Positions 44,153 through 54,804 of a stretch of DNA of 64,000 nucleotides are shown here, piece by piece. Location: positions 2,669,480-2,733,479 of the forward strand of contig NZ_WPAG02000002.1 of NCBI RefSeq assembly GCF_013602415.1, in the 5' to 3' direction. The stretch is from Rhodococcus sp. B50. Lineage in GTDB: Bacteria; Actinomycetota; Actinomycetes; Mycobacteriales; Mycobacteriaceae. Made by a program: the position numbers and the translations under genes. Below the pieces are notes generated by a model that ran no database searches, was not told where the DNA came from, and was given only the letters and a program-made list of their open reading frames with translations. How positions within the stretch are numbered: position 1 is the stretch's first letter; every line of letters starts with the position of its first letter.

Positions 44153-46531
44153 TCACAGCTTCACCATCGGCACGCCGCCGACCAGCATCAGCCGCACCTT
44201 GCCGGCACTACCGAAATCGATCACGACGGTGGCCGTGGGGCCCGACCCGCGGGTTTCGAGCACCGTTCCCAGGCCGTACTTGTCGTGGCTGACCCGATCG
44301 CCCACGGCGAGCACCAAGTGGTTGTTGCGTCCGCGGGCCGCACCGAAACTCGGTGTGCTCGACGAACCTCGCCCCTCGCCCGCACCGAAGCGCGAGCCCG
44401 TGCCCGAACCGATCGCCTGCCCGCGCGCGGGCGTGGGCTCGAGGCGTCGCCAATCGATGAGATGCTGCGGAATCTCTTGCAGGAAACGGGATTCCGGATT
44501 GGTGAGCGGCTGCCCCCAGGACGATCGCAGCACGGCCCGCGAGAGGTAGAGACGACGCCGGGCGCGGGTGAGGCCCACATACGCGAGTCGTCGCTCCTCC
44601 GACAGTTCGGCCGGGTCGCCGAGGGCGCGCATGTGCGGGAACTGGCCGTCCTCCCAGCCGGTGACGAAGACGACCGGGAACTCGAGGCCCTTCGCGGTGT
44701 GCAGCGTCATCAGCGTGACGACACCGGCCTCGTTCTCGGGGATCTGGTCGGCATCGGCGACGAGCGAGACCTTCTCGAGGAACGCTGCGAGTGACCCCGG
44801 TTCGGGATCGCCCTCCTCACGTTCGTCGTCGACGATCCCGGCCGCGTTGCGAACGTCGGCACTGAATTCCCTTGCCACACTGACAAGTTCGTGAAGGTTG
44901 TCGAGACGGGCGCCGTCCTGGGGATCGTCGCTCGCCGACAACTCGGCGCTGTATCCGGTGCGTTCGAGGATCGCATCGACCACGTCGCCGATGTCGACCA
45001 TGTCGTTGCCGTCGGCGTCGCTCGCGACGAGCATCGTCCGCAGGCCGTCCATCATCTCGACGAATCCGGCGATCGCCTTCTGCGCCCGCGTGTTCAGCAA
45101 CGCGACCTTGCCGGCAGCGGCGTCGGTGAGGGCCTGCCCGAAACTCACACCGAGGCGCTCGGCATGGACCGCCACGCACGCCTCGGCACGATCACCGATA
45201 CCGCGACGAGGGGTGTTGAGGATACGCCGCAGGCTCACCGTGTCGTCCGGATTGTCGAGCACCTTCAGGTACGCGACGATGTCGCGCACCTCCTTGCGCT
45301 CGTAGAACCGCACACCGCCGACCACCTTGTAGGGCACACCGTGCCGGATGAAGACGTCCTCGAACGCTCGGGAGGCGTTGTTGGTGCGGTAGAACACCGC
45401 GATGTCGGAATAGGTGGTGTCTCCGCCGTCGACGAGGCGGTCGATCTCGGCTGCGACGAACCGCGCCTCGTCGTGCTCGTTGTCGGCGACGTAACCGGTG
45501 ATGAGTTCGCCCTCACCCGAATCGGTCCACAACCGCTTCTCGCGGCGACCCGCGTTCTTGGAGATCACGGAATTCGCCGCCGACAGGATGTTCTGGGTGG
45601 AGCGGTAGTTCTGTTCGAGCAGGATCGTGCGGGCCTGTGGATAGTCGCGTTCGAACTCTTCGATGTTGCGGATCGTGGCGCCGCGGAAGGCGTAGATGGA
45701 CTGGTCGGCGTCGCCCACCACGCACAATTCGCTCGGGGGAACGGCGGATTCCTCCTCCGGATCGCCCACGAGGGTGCGCACCAGCACGTACTGCGCGTGG
45801 TTGGTGTCCTGGTACTCGTCGACGAGCACGTGACGGAACCGGCGCCGGTAGTACTCGGCGACCTGCGGATGTGCCTGCAGCAGTGCCACCGTCTCGCCGA
45901 TGAGGTCGTCGAAGTCGAAGGCGTTCGCCGTGCGCAGGCGCTGCTGGTAGTGCGCGTAGACCCGCGCGACGACGCGGGTGAGTTCGGTCGCCGCCGAATC
46001 GGTCTCCGCCTCGTGCGCGGCCTCGTCCGGCCCGATCAGCTCGTTCTTCAGGTTCGAGATCTGCGTGGACAGCAACCGGGCGGAGTACTTCTTACTGTCG
46101 AGTTCGAGATCCTTCGCGATCATCGTGAGCAGACGACGGGAATCGTCGGCGTCGTAGATCGTGAAATTCGAATTCATGCCCGTGAGCAGAGCGGCCTGGG
46201 CGCGGAGGATCCGGACACAGCTGGAGTGGAAGGTCGAGACCCACATCGCGTTCGCGCGCGGCCCCACCAGGGCCGCCACTCGCTCGCGCATCTCGGCGGC
46301 AGCCTTGTTGGTGAACGTGATGGCGAGCACCTGCCCGGGGGCGACGCCGCGCTCGGCCAGCAGATAGGCGATGCGTCGCGTGAGCACGGCCGTCTTGCCG
46401 GAGCCGGCACCCGCGACGATGAGCAGCGGGGCTCCTTCGTGTGTGACCGCTTCCCGCTGCTGCGGATTGAGTCCTTCGAGAAGAGCATCGGATCCGGGGC
46501 GGGAGTGTGCGAGCGCGACGGGAGTGTTCAT
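44153..46531 (-). CDS. uvrD1: ATP-dependent DNA helicase UvrD1/PcrA
   Basis: 3'-5' helicase for nucleotide excision repair and replication restart. 792 aa with the SF1 motifs: GLNPQQREAVTHEGAPLLIV (Q motif), VAGAGSGKTAVL (I), TFTNKAAAEMRERV (Ia), FDDLIG and VDEYQDTN (II), VGDADQSIYAFRGA (III), EQNYRST (IV), TLHTAKGLEFPVVF (V) and VGLTRARRRLYLS (VI). The C-terminal Tudor-like tail ending GKVRLMLVGGVPMVKL interacts with RNA polymerase in PcrA (family knowledge). Confidence 0.97.
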   Translation of the reverse strand: MNTPVALAHSRPGSDALLEGLNPQQREAVTHEGAPLLIVAGAGSGKTAVLTRRIAYLLAERGVAPGQVLAITFTNKAAAEMRERVAALVGPRANAMWVSTFHSSCVRILRAQAALLTGMNSNFTIYDADDSRRLLTMIAKDLELDSKKYSARLLSTQISNLKNELIGPDEAAHEAETDSAATELTRVVARVYAHYQQRLRTANAFDFDDLIGETVALLQAHPQVAEYYRRRFRHVLVDEYQDTNHAQYVLVRTLVGDPEEESAVPPSELCVVGDADQSIYAFRGATIRNIEEFERDYPQARTILLEQNYRSTQNILSAANSVISKNAGRREKRLWTDSGEGELITGYVADNEHDEARFVAAEIDRLVDGGDTTYSDIAVFYRTNNASRAFEDVFIRHGVPYKVVGGVRFYERKEVRDIVAYLKVLDNPDDTVSLRRILNTPRRGIGDRAEACVAVHAERLGVSFGQALTDAAAGKVALLNTRAQKAIAGFVEMMDGLRTMLVASDADGNDMVDIGDVVDAILERTGYSAELSASDDPQDGARLDNLHELVSVAREFSADVRNAAGIVDDEREEGDPEPGSLAAFLEKVSLVADADQIPENEAGVVTLMTLHTAKGLEFPVVFVTGWEDGQFPHMRALGDPAELSEERRLAYVGLTRARRRLYLSRAVLRSSWGQPLTNPESRFLQEIPQHLIDWRRLEPTPARGQAIGSGTGSRFGAGEGRGSSSTPSFGAARGRNNHLVLAVGDRVSHDKYGLGTVLETRGSGPTATVVIDFGSAGKVRLMLVGGVPMVKL

Positions 46532-46765
46532 CGTTTCACCAAACTACCGGACCGCCCGGACAACGGATCCGGACCGCACCGTCGATCAGGGCGAGTGGCA
46601 GGGCCGACAGGGTGAGTGGCAAACTGGAGCCCATGTCTTCTGTCCTTCGCAGGCTCGGATCGAGTTCCGGTTGTCGCTGTCGATTCCCGACTGCCGGCCC
46701 GACCCGATACCGGTAACAGCCGCTCCCAGACGGGCGATCCTTCAGAGCAGATGCGAGGAGACGAC

Positions 46766-47077
46766 ATGAGCACGCACATCGATTCTTCCCTTTCCGGCGA
46801 GCCGGCAGAAGCCGACGACGCCGGAGTGCCCACCGAAGCCGAGATCGAGGAGCTCCGCAAGGAGATCGATCGCCTCGACGCCGAGATCCTGGCTGCGGTC
46901 AAGCGGCGCACCGAGGTCTCCCGCATGATCGGGCGTACCCGGATGGCATCCGGCGGTACCCGCCTCGTGCACAGCCGCGAGATGAAGGTCCTCGAGCGGT
47001 TCAGCGAACTGGGCCAGGAAGGCCACACCCTGGCGATGCTGCTGCTCCGCCTCGGGCGTGGCCGTCTGGGTCACTGA
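46766..47077 (+). CDS. Chorismate mutase, AroQ-delta type
   Basis: Intracellular chorismate mutase converting chorismate to prephenate. 103 aa from ATG 46766 with GAGGAG before it. Helical layout EIEELRKEIDRLDAEILAAV with AVKRRTEVSRMIGRTRM and the C-terminal LLLRLGRGRLGH, which in mycobacteria contacts DAHP synthase for activation (established for Rv0948c). The stop codon lies inside a tandem 24-base repeat. Divergent from uvrD1 across 234 bases. Confidence 0.92.
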   Translation: MSTHIDSSLSGEPAEADDAGVPTEAEIEELRKEIDRLDAEILAAVKRRTEVSRMIGRTRMASGGTRLVHSREMKVLERFSELGQEGHTLAMLLLRLGRGRLGH

Positions 47078-47125
47078 CGGCGGGGCCGTCCCGGTCACTG
47101 ACGGCGGGGCCGTCCCGGTCACTGA
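47070..47125. repeat. Two tandem 24-bp hairpin units (plus partial third)
   Basis: Unit GTCACTGACGGCGGGGCCGTCCCG at 47070-47093 and identically at 47094-47117, then GTCACTGA. Each unit carries a GACGGC-GGG-GCCGTC hairpin. The first unit begins inside the chorismate mutase coding end, so the last codons and stop are part of it. It also lies just after the end of the convergent dehydrogenase gene, so it may serve as a double terminator. Confidence 0.85.
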
Positions 47126-47134
47126 TCCACATCC

Positions 47135-48586
47135 TCACTGCAGGGCGATGTACTTGGTCTCGAGGAATTCTTCGATGCCCTCGAGGCCGCCCTCGCGTCC
47201 CAGCCCGGAATCCTTGATTCCGCCGAACGGTGCCGCGACATCGGAGACGATACCGCGGTTCACACCCACGATGCCGGTTTCGAGCGCATGCGACACGCGT
47301 AGGGCCCGGTCGAGGTCGCGCGTGAAGATGTAGGCGGCGAGCCCGTATCGGGTGTCGTTCGCGGCCGCGAGCGCCTCCTCCTCGGTGTCGAAGCCGGTGA
47401 CGGCCGCGACCGGCCCGAACACCTCTTCCTGGAGGATGCGGGCCTGCTGCGGCACGTCGTCGAGCACGGTGGCGGGATAGAACCATCCCGGACCGTCCGC
47501 AGCTTCACCGCCCAGTCGCACCGAGGCGCCCGCCGACACCGCGTCCTGCACGAGTTCGATCACGGTCTTCTGCTGCTTCTCGTTGACGAGCGGACCCAGC
47601 GTCGCGTCGGGCTGCGTTCCCGGTCCGAGCCTGTACGACGCCATGCGCTCGGTGAGCTTGGCGACGAACTGTTCGCGCACCGAATTGTGGACGTGGAAGC
47701 GGTTCGCGGCCGTGCAGGCCTCTCCCCCGTTGCGCAGCTTGGCTGCCACCGCGCCCTCGACGGCCGCGTCGAGATCGGCGTCCTCGAAGACGACGAACGG
47801 CGCGTTGCCACCCAGTTCGAGCGAGGTGCGCAGCAGTGATCGACCGGCTTTCTCGGCGAGCGTGCGTCCCACCTCGGTGGAGCCGGTGAAGGTGAGCTTG
47901 CGCAATCGGGGATCCTCGAGGAGCGGACCGGTGACCTCACTCGCGTGCGAGGACGGCAGTACCGACAGGACGCCGGCGGGCAGCCCTGCCTCGTCGAAGA
48001 GTTGTGCGAGCAACTGGATGGTGAGCGGTGTCTCGGAAGCGGGTTTGACGATGATCGTGCAGCCCGCCGCGAGGGCGGGGCCGATCTTGCGGGTGCCCAT
48101 CGCGAGCGGGAAGTTCCACGGCGTGATGGCCAGGCAGGGGCCGACGGGTTGTTTGGTCACGAGGACGCGCCCGGTGCCGGCCGGGGCGGGTGTGTAGCGA
48201 CCGGCGATGCGGACGGCCTCCTCGGAGAACCACCGCAGGAACTCGGCCCCGTAGGTCACTTCGGACCGGCTCTCCGGCAGAGCTTTACCCATTTCGAGGG
48301 TCATGAGCAGCGCGAAGTCGTCGGCGCGGTCGGTGATCTTCTGCCATACCGTCCGCAGTAGTTCGGCGCGTTCGCGCGGCGGGGTCGCGGCCCATGCCGG
48401 ACCGGCCGCCACGGCCGCATCGAGGGCCCGCATGGCATCACCGGGCCCGGCATCGGCGACACGTGCGAGTTCTTCGCCGGTCGCGGGATCGTGGACTCCG
48501 AAAGTGGCTCCGTTCTCGGCCGCAACCCATTGACCGCCGAGGAACAGGTCGGTGGGGACGGACCGAATCAGTTCTGCAGCATCCAT
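47135..48586 (-). CDS. gabD: NAD(P)-dependent succinate-semialdehyde dehydrogenase-type ALDH
   Basis: 483 aa from ATG 48586 (in-frame ATGs at 48595 and 48607 are less likely). Rossmann nucleotide part with [20 protein letters not shown] and [15 protein letters not shown]; catalytic Glu in LELGGNAPF and Cys in [12 protein letters not shown]. The C-terminal [20 protein letters not shown] with [10 protein letters not shown] supports the succinate-semialdehyde group over other aldehyde dehydrogenases, but substrate is inferred. Divergent from pgi across 100 bases. Confidence 0.88.
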   Translation of the reverse strand: MDAAELIRSVPTDLFLGGQWVAAENGATFGVHDPATGEELARVADAGPGDAMRALDAAVAAGPAWAATPPRERAELLRTVWQKITDRADDFALLMTLEMGKALPESRSEVTYGAEFLRWFSEEAVRIAGRYTPAPAGTGRVLVTKQPVGPCLAITPWNFPLAMGTRKIGPALAAGCTIIVKPASETPLTIQLLAQLFDEAGLPAGVLSVLPSSHASEVTGPLLEDPRLRKLTFTGSTEVGRTLAEKAGRSLLRTSLELGGNAPFVVFEDADLDAAVEGAVAAKLRNGGEACTAANRFHVHNSVREQFVAKLTERMASYRLGPGTQPDATLGPLVNEKQQKTVIELVQDAVSAGASVRLGGEAADGPGWFYPATVLDDVPQQARILQEEVFGPVAAVTGFDTEEEALAAANDTRYGLAAYIFTRDLDRALRVSHALETGIVGVNRGIVSDVAAPFGGIKDSGLGREGGLEGIEEFLETKYIALQ

Positions 48587-48686
48587 ATGCCCCATCATGC
48601 GCGCCACAGCCGCTCGCTGCCGGGAACCTCGGGATCCCCACCTTCACACCGGGCACAGCGTGTCCGGGCGCACTACTGTCGACGAC

Positions 48687-50324
48687 ATGAGCGACGTAAC
48701 CGCAACGGCACCGTGGAAGGCTCTGGAAGACCATCGCGACCGGCTCGAATCGGTGTCGCTGCGGCAGTTGTTCGGCACCGAACCCGGCCGGGTCTCGACG
48801 CTGACGATCCGCGCCGGCGAGCTGGTGGTCGATCTCAGCAAACAACGCCTCGACACCGCGGTGCTGGACACCTTGTTCGAGCTCGCCGAGCAGAGCGGTG
48901 TCGCCGCGGCCCGCACGGCGATGCTCACCGGTGAGCACATCAACAGCACCGAGGACCGGGCAGTGCTGCACACCGCGCTGCGTCTGCCGCGCGATGCGGA
49001 GTTGGTGGTCGACGGGGTCGATGTCGTCGCGCAGGTGCATGCGGTGCTCGACCGGATGGGCGAGTTCTGCGAGCGGGTCCGCAGCGGCGACTGGCGCGGG
49101 GCGACCGGGCAGCCGATCGCCACGGTGGTCAACATCGGCATCGGCGGCTCCGATCTCGGGCCGGCGATGGTCACCGGTGCGCTGCGGCGTTTTCACGACG
49201 GGCCGGCGACCCGGTTCGTCGCCAATGTCGACCCGGCCGATCTGACCGCCGCCCTGGCCGGCCTGGACCCGGCGACCACCCTGTTCGTGGTGGCGTCGAA
49301 GACCTTCTCCACCCTCGAAACCCTGTCCAACGCCACCGCCGCGCGCCGCTGGCTGGTCGACGCCCTGGGCGAGGACGCGGTCGCCGCGCATTTCGTGGCG
49401 GTGTCCACGCACACCGAGCGGGTCGTCGAGTTCGGCATCGACCCGGCGCACATGTTCGAATTCTGGGACTGGGTCGGCGGGCGTTATTCGGTGGGCTCGG
49501 CGATCGGGCTGGCGGTGATGTGCGCGATCGGCCGGGAACGGTTCGCGCAGTTCCTCGCCGGCATGCACAGCATCGACGACCACTTCGCCACCGCCGACCC
49601 GGCACACAATGCGCCGTTGCTGGCCGGGTTGATCGGGGTGTGGAACGCGAGCATCCTCGGTTACCGGTCGCGGGCGGTGGTGCCGTATTCCCAGGATCTG
49701 GCGCGGTTGCCGGCCTATCTGCAGCAGCTGACCATGGAATCGAACGGCAAGTCGGTGCGCGCCGACGGCACACCGGTCTCGTGCCCGACCGGGGAGGTGT
49801 TCTGGGGCGAGCCCGGCACGAACGGTCAGCACGCGTTTTTCCAGCTGTTGCATCAGGGCACCGAGATCGTGCCGGTCGATTTCCTCGGCCTCGCCCGCAG
49901 CGGGGACGATCTGCCCGCCCGCGACGGCGCCACCGGCATGCAGGTGCTGGTGCTGGCGAACATGTTCGCCCAGGCCCAAGTCCTCGCCTTCGGCCGTGAC
50001 GCCGCCGAGGTGCGCGCCGAGGGCGTCGACGAGGCGCTGGTGGCGCACAAGGTGATGCCCGGCAACCGGCCCTCGACGACGATCCTCGCCCCGGAACTGA
50101 CCCCGTCGGTGGTGGGGCAGATCATCGCGTTCTACGAGCACCAGACCTTCGTCCAAGGCATCGTCTGGGGGATCGACTCGTTCGATCAATGGGGCGTCGA
50201 ACTCGGCAAGACCCAGGCCACCGCCCTGCAGGCGGTCCTCGCCGGCGACGACAGCCCGGACACCGGGGACGCCTCCACCGACCAGCTGATCGAGACCTAC
50301 CGCACCCTGCGCGATCGGGCGTGA
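48687..50324 (+). CDS. pgi: Glucose-6-phosphate isomerase
   Basis: 545 aa from ATG 48687. Signatures: [59 protein letters not shown] (PGI signature) and [17 protein letters not shown] (second signature, catalytic Lys). Glu in [10 protein letters not shown]. Full length. Divergent from the ALDH gene; converges on the ApbE-like gene. Corresponds to Rv0946c. Confidence 0.97.
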   Translation: MSDVTATAPWKALEDHRDRLESVSLRQLFGTEPGRVSTLTIRAGELVVDLSKQRLDTAVLDTLFELAEQSGVAAARTAMLTGEHINSTEDRAVLHTALRLPRDAELVVDGVDVVAQVHAVLDRMGEFCERVRSGDWRGATGQPIATVVNIGIGGSDLGPAMVTGALRRFHDGPATRFVANVDPADLTAALAGLDPATTLFVVASKTFSTLETLSNATAARRWLVDALGEDAVAAHFVAVSTHTERVVEFGIDPAHMFEFWDWVGGRYSVGSAIGLAVMCAIGRERFAQFLAGMHSIDDHFATADPAHNAPLLAGLIGVWNASILGYRSRAVVPYSQDLARLPAYLQQLTMESNGKSVRADGTPVSCPTGEVFWGEPGTNGQHAFFQLLHQGTEIVPVDFLGLARSGDDLPARDGATGMQVLVLANMFAQAQVLAFGRDAAEVRAEGVDEALVAHKVMPGNRPSTTILAPELTPSVVGQIIAFYEHQTFVQGIVWGIDSFDQWGVELGKTQATALQAVLAGDDSPDTGDASTDQLIETYRTLRDRA

Positions 50325-50334
50325 CCGCTCTCGG

Positions 50335-51126
50335 TCACGCTGCCTTCGGATCGGACCACGCCGTGGTGGTCCGGACGCGACCATGGGTGTCGACGAGACG
50401 CGCGGGCAGGTCGTACTGCTCGAGCCACGACAGGGCCCCGATCCCCCGCTGCAGTGCCGTCGCCGCGGCCGCATCGGCCCACACCGCGTCGGGAGCGATG
50501 ACGCTGACCAGACGCCACCGCTCCGGGTCGGCGACGTCGGTGGTGTGCGACGCCATCGCCGATCCGGCCGGCAGTTCGACGGACCCTCGATCCGGAAGCG
50601 GCACCTGCCATCCTCCGGCCGGCGCGTGACCCGCGGTGGCCATGACATCGCCGATGCGCACGAGCGCTCCGCATTCGAGCAGGCTCGCGACGAGCGCCGC
50701 CGAGTAGTCGACGGTGTCGGCCACGGCCGTCGCGCCGAGTTCGAGGCTCACCCCGAACGGGGCGAGCACGATGTCTCCCTCGATCTGCACGTCGCGGTAG
50801 GTCGGGATGGGATGGATCGGCGGGATGGCGCCGGCGTCGACGGCTGCATCGTCGGAGTCGACCGGAGTGACGGTCCCGCCCGTCATGCGGGCCGCCCACA
50901 GCGCCGACCGCACCATCGACGCCAAGCGGGGGCTCATCGTGACCGGGGTGCCCTGCGCGAGATTGACGGAATGGATCTCGGCGTCGCCACGGCGGCTGTC
51001 GCTGACCGCCTCGGATTCGGCGACGACGCCGCGCACGATCATGCGGGCACGGTGCAGCGCATGCGGCTCGGTCACCGCGAGTGCGATCTGCCGACCCCAC
51101 TCCCACCATTCGTTGCTGCCGATCAT
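50335..51126 (-). CDS. ApbE-like (FAD:protein FMN transferase-type) protein
   Basis: 263 aa from ATG 51126. Layout resembles ApbE: an early conserved segment, SPRLASMVRSALWAARMTGG with TVTPVDS (substrate loop), GATAVADTVDYSAALVASLL and LVRIGDVMATAGHAPAGGWQ, the last in the place of the Gly-rich strand of ApbE. The catalytic Mg/FAD residues are not all evident, so it may be a diverged member. No lipobox, no flavoprotein substrate (NqrC-type) nearby. Function uncertain. Confidence 0.6.
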   Translation of the reverse strand: MIGSNEWWEWGRQIALAVTEPHALHRARMIVRGVVAESEAVSDSRRGDAEIHSVNLAQGTPVTMSPRLASMVRSALWAARMTGGTVTPVDSDDAAVDAGAIPPIHPIPTYRDVQIEGDIVLAPFGVSLELGATAVADTVDYSAALVASLLECGALVRIGDVMATAGHAPAGGWQVPLPDRGSVELPAGSAMASHTTDVADPERWRLVSVIAPDAVWADAAAATALQRGIGALSWLEQYDLPARLVDTHGRVRTTTAWSDPKAA

Positions 51127-51223
51127 GACGGGCTCCACCCGTGTTCGATTTCTCGCAGGATGTATCCCAGTATGCCCGCGGCCCACGACAGGTGACAGCG
51201 CCGCAAGATCGGGCCCGTCCTCG

Positions 51224-52846
51224 TCAGACCCGCTCGAGGATCGCGGCGGTGTCCACACCGGTCGGCAATGTGCCCATCGCGATGCCCCAGTCGTCGTCGA
51301 GCCGGCTGCGGCAGAACGCCTCCGCGACCGCGGGGTGTCCGTGCCGGACGAGCTGGGCTCCCTGCAGGACGAGGGCCATCAGCTCCACGACGCGCCGTGC
51401 CCGGTATTCGGCGTCCTCGAGGTCGGCGAGTTCCTTGCCCACCCGGGCGATCGCCGAGTCGAGCCGGGGATCGACGCCTGCGGCGAGCCGGACCTCGGTG
51501 AAGAACGCCTCGACGGTATCGGGTTGCCGGGCCATGGCACGCAGCGCGTCGAGCGCCGCGACGTTTCCGGATCCCTCCCAGATCGACATGAGCGGCGACT
51601 CGCGATACAGCCGCGGCATCCCCGATTCCTCGGCGTAACCGTTGCCGCCGAGACATTCGAGGGCTTCGGCTGTCAGGGCGGGTGCCCGCTTGCACACCCA
51701 GTACTTGGTGACGGCCAGCGCGATACGGCGCAGTGCGGCTTCCTGATCGTCCCCCGCGGCACGGTCGGTGGCCCCGGCCAGACGCATCATCATCGTCGTC
51801 GCAGCGTCGGATTCGACGACGAGATCGGACAGGACGTTGCGCATGAGCGGCTGGTCGACGAGGAGCGCACCGAACGCCTTCCGGTGCCGCGCGTGGTGCA
51901 CCGCGCGCAGCGTCGCGACCCGCATGTTCACCGCCGAGCCGATGACGCAGTCGAGCCGCGTCATGTTCACCATCTCGATGATCGTGTTGATGCCCCGCCC
52001 CTCGGGGCCGACGAGCCAGCCGATCGCGTTCTCGTACTCGATCTCGGAGGAGGCGTTCGACTTGTTGCCGAGCTTGTCCTTCAGTCGCTGGATGCGGATG
52101 GCGTTACGGGTGCCGTCGGGCAGGACGCGCGGGAGCAGGAAACACGACGGTCCGTGCTCGGTCTGCGCGAGCGTGAGGAAAAGGTCGGACATCGGTGCGG
52201 ACGTGAACCATTTGTGCCCGACGATCCTGTACGAGCCGTCCGCATTCGGGGTGGCGGTGGTGGTGTTGGCGCGCACGTCGGAGCCGCCCTGCTTCTCGGT
52301 CATCGACATCCCGGCGATGAGGCCCCGCTTCGAGGAGGGCTCTCGCAGCCCGAAGTCGTAATGCGGGGCGGCCAGCAGCGGCTCGTAGCGCTCGGCGAGT
52401 TCGACGTTGTGGCGCAGGGCCGGAATCGCGGCGTAGGTCATCGAGATCGGGCACATGTGCCCGGCGTCGGTGTGTCCCCAGACGTAGAACTTCGCTGCGC
52501 GGGCGACATGCGCGCCGGGACGCGGGTCGCGCCAGGGCGCGGCGTGCAGGCCGTTCTCGACGGCGACGGTCATGAGATCGTGCCAGTGCGGATGGAACTC
52601 GACCTCGTCGATGCGGCGGCCGTAACGGTCGTGGGTGTGCAGGACGGGCGGGTACTCGTCGGCGAGGCGGCCCCAGTCCTGGGCGCGGGCGGTGCCGGCC
52701 AGGTCGCCGAGTTCGCGAACCTCGTCCGCGGCCCAGCTCGCCCCTTCGCGGCGCAGCCCTTCGAGCAGGGCCGGGTCGTCGGCGGCCTGGTAGGGCTCGA
52801 GGTTCGGGACCTGGTTGAACACCTCGTGGGTGGCGGGGAAATTCAC
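51224..52846 (-). CDS. AidB-like acyl-CoA dehydrogenase
   Basis: 540 aa (AidB of E. coli is 541), from GTG 52846 with AGGAG upstream; it overlaps the TetR gene stop (GTGA). It has the AidB N-terminus (ATHEVFNQVPNLEPYQAADD), FAD-binding MSMTEKQGGSDVRANTT, and HKWFTSAPMSDLFLTLA. The C-terminal part includes RLYRESPLMSIWEGSGNVAA with the expected acidic residue and LGGNGYAEESG. AidB-type enzymes are linked to alkylation stress (family knowledge); the substrate here is unknown. Coupled to its regulator. Confidence 0.92.
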   Translation of the reverse strand: MNFPATHEVFNQVPNLEPYQAADDPALLEGLRREGASWAADEVRELGDLAGTARAQDWGRLADEYPPVLHTHDRYGRRIDEVEFHPHWHDLMTVAVENGLHAAPWRDPRPGAHVARAAKFYVWGHTDAGHMCPISMTYAAIPALRHNVELAERYEPLLAAPHYDFGLREPSSKRGLIAGMSMTEKQGGSDVRANTTTATPNADGSYRIVGHKWFTSAPMSDLFLTLAQTEHGPSCFLLPRVLPDGTRNAIRIQRLKDKLGNKSNASSEIEYENAIGWLVGPEGRGINTIIEMVNMTRLDCVIGSAVNMRVATLRAVHHARHRKAFGALLVDQPLMRNVLSDLVVESDAATTMMMRLAGATDRAAGDDQEAALRRIALAVTKYWVCKRAPALTAEALECLGGNGYAEESGMPRLYRESPLMSIWEGSGNVAALDALRAMARQPDTVEAFFTEVRLAAGVDPRLDSAIARVGKELADLEDAEYRARRVVELMALVLQGAQLVRHGHPAVAEAFCRSRLDDDWGIAMGTLPTGVDTAAILERV

Positions 52847-53502
52847 GGCTTCACTCCTGACAGTTTGTCGTTCCGGACGGCAGGGCACCCGGCCGCCCGC
52901 AGGGCGAGGGCGACGAGGTCGGGGACGGTGGATTCGGCCGCGCCACGCAGGCGACCGGTGAGGACCTCACCGACCGCCCCGACGAGAGCGGCGGCGGTGA
53001 GGTCGACGTCCTGCTCGGGGAATTCACCGGCCGCGATGCCGTAGTTCACGGCATTCGCGAAGGCCGCCGCGAAGGCGCGGCGCAGCACGAGCCGTTCGGC
53101 GTCGACCGCGGCGTCGACCGGCTCGGCGAGCAGCGCGTAGGCGAGGGTGGGATTGCGCAGCGCACGCCGGGAGAACGTCTCGACCACCGCGCTCACCCGG
53201 TCGGTGCCGGATCCGGCTGCGGCTGCGGCCGTCACGGCCTCGACCTCCCGGCCGCACAGTTCCCGGAAGATGCGCACCATGAGGTCGGACTTGTCGACGT
53301 AGTGCCGGTAGACACTGCCGGTGGCGACGCCGGCGCGTTCGGCGACCGCGGAGACGGACAGTCCGCTGTAGCCGCGCTCGCTCAGCAACCCCACGGCCGC
53401 AGCGGCGATCGCCTCGCGTTGCGCGTCGAGTCTCTCCTGCACTGCTGGTGTCCGCCGGTACGCCACACCAAGAATTGAACCTCGGTTCAGTGCTTCGGTC
53501 AA
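52843..53502 (-). CDS. TetR-family transcriptional regulator
   Basis: 219 aa. HTH at about residues 28-78 (LLSERGYSGLSVSAVAERAG, then VATGSVYRHYVDKSDLM). The C-terminal domain is helical with ALRNPTLAYALLAEPVDAAV. Cotranscribed with the AidB-like gene (four-base overlap). Divergent from the acyltransferase-fold gene across 23 bases, so that gap probably carries its own operator and controls both sides. Confidence 0.92.
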   Translation of the reverse strand: MTEALNRGSILGVAYRRTPAVQERLDAQREAIAAAAVGLLSERGYSGLSVSAVAERAGVATGSVYRHYVDKSDLMVRIFRELCGREVEAVTAAAAAGSGTDRVSAVVETFSRRALRNPTLAYALLAEPVDAAVDAERLVLRRAFAAAFANAVNYGIAAGEFPEQDVDLTAAALVGAVGEVLTGRLRGAAESTVPDLVALALRAAGCPAVRNDKLSGVKP

Positions 53503-53525
53503 CGGTCGACGCTACGGTCGGAACT

Positions 53526-54749
53526 GTGAATCGACTCAGCGTCGTGGACGAGATGTTCCTCCACCGCCACAAAGGAACCGGCCTGCCGTCTGTGATGCAG
53601 GGCCTGTGGCGTACCGACGAGACCGTCGACGCGACCCTGTTGTTGTCACTCCACGACGTGCTGTCCGAAGGCCCCCTCGGACGCCGCGTGGTCCGGCCCC
53701 GGGTTCCCGGTGCGCGCCCCCGGTTCGAGCCGAACACCCACGTCCATCCGCTGCGTTATCCCGCGACGCCCATTCCCGACGACGAACTTCTCGCCTGGGC
53801 CGACGAGCACGCGAACGTGAACGTCGATCCCGAACTCGGTCCCGGCTGGGCCCTTGCCGCGACCCGCCTCACGAGCGGTGGCACGGCGCTGTCGATCGTG
53901 TGCTCGCATGTCCTGACCGACGCTCGGGGATTCGTCCGCGCGGTCGCCGACGCCCTCGCCGACCGGCCGCGCCGGCCGGATCCCGGTCGCCACTCCGACC
54001 TCCGCGATGCGGCGCAGCTGCTCCGGAAGGTCGGCAGCGGACTGCGCAGCGTGAAGTACACACCCCGCGTGGAGAGACCGCCCGCGCCGCAGACGGTGCG
54101 CGCCCGGCCCCGCACCGCACTGGTCGACGTCGATGCCGCGCAGTGGAAGGCACTCGCATCAGCGGAGGACGGCACTCCGAACGCCCTGCTGCTCGCCGTG
54201 TCGGCCGGTGTCGCCCGCCGCGCCCGGATCCCGTTCCCCGTGCGCATCTCCATTCCGGTCGACGACCGGGCAGACGGAACCGTCTCCAACGGTGTGTCGA
54301 TGGTGGGGATCTCCGTCGACGACGGAGACACCATCGCCTCGATCCGCGCACGCGCCGCGCATGCCTACGCGCAGCCGCGGGAGGGGGCACCGCACAACAT
54401 GCCCGCCGAGATGCTGCAACTCCTCCCCGACCGGCTCGCCGCCCGCGTCGCGCGGGGCGCCGGGGAGCGGGACCTGTTGTGTTCCAACATCGGCGCAGTT
54501 CCCCGCGAACTCACCACCCTGGGCCCGTACCGCACCACCGGAATCGCGATGCGCGCCATGCATCCGGGGCTCGACACCCGGCCGGCCCGCACCGCGACCC
54601 GCCTGTCGGTCTACGCCTGCCACACCGACGAGCGGTACACGCTGGCGTTCGTCGCCCTCGACGAGGAGCGCTTCCCCGACACCGCGACCCTGCGCACCTA
54701 CGTCCGGGCCGAGCTCGCGGACCGGGGACTCGAGGCCCACTCCTGGTGA
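53526..54749 (+). CDS. Condensation/wax-ester-synthase-fold acyltransferase-like protein
   Basis: 407 aa from GTG 53526. The fold is CoA-dependent acyltransferase/condensation-like: VDEMFLHRHKGTGLPSVMQG at the start (the WS/DGAT-type opening with a conserved Phe-His), LSIVCSHVLTDARGFVRAVA around residue 125-145, where HHxxxDG would be, here SHVLTDARG. The C-terminal GVSMVGISVDDGDTIASIRA and LLCSNIGAVPRELTTLGPYR (SN.G motif of the WS/PapA families). The first His of the motif is Ser, so activity is uncertain. Divergent from the TetR gene. Confidence 0.72.
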   Translation: MNRLSVVDEMFLHRHKGTGLPSVMQGLWRTDETVDATLLLSLHDVLSEGPLGRRVVRPRVPGARPRFEPNTHVHPLRYPATPIPDDELLAWADEHANVNVDPELGPGWALAATRLTSGGTALSIVCSHVLTDARGFVRAVADALADRPRRPDPGRHSDLRDAAQLLRKVGSGLRSVKYTPRVERPPAPQTVRARPRTALVDVDAAQWKALASAEDGTPNALLLAVSAGVARRARIPFPVRISIPVDDRADGTVSNGVSMVGISVDDGDTIASIRARAAHAYAQPREGAPHNMPAEMLQLLPDRLAARVARGAGERDLLCSNIGAVPRELTTLGPYRTTGIAMRAMHPGLDTRPARTATRLSVYACHTDERYTLAFVALDEERFPDTATLRTYVRAELADRGLEAHSW

Positions 54750-54804
54750 TGCCGGTCGCGGATGCGGCGGCTACCGTGACGCCCCGTCACGTACAGTGCG
54801 GAGC

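Noticed and set aside
47070-47125. Tandem repeat as a CRISPR array
   Set aside because: Only two units, no spacers and no cas genes in the window.
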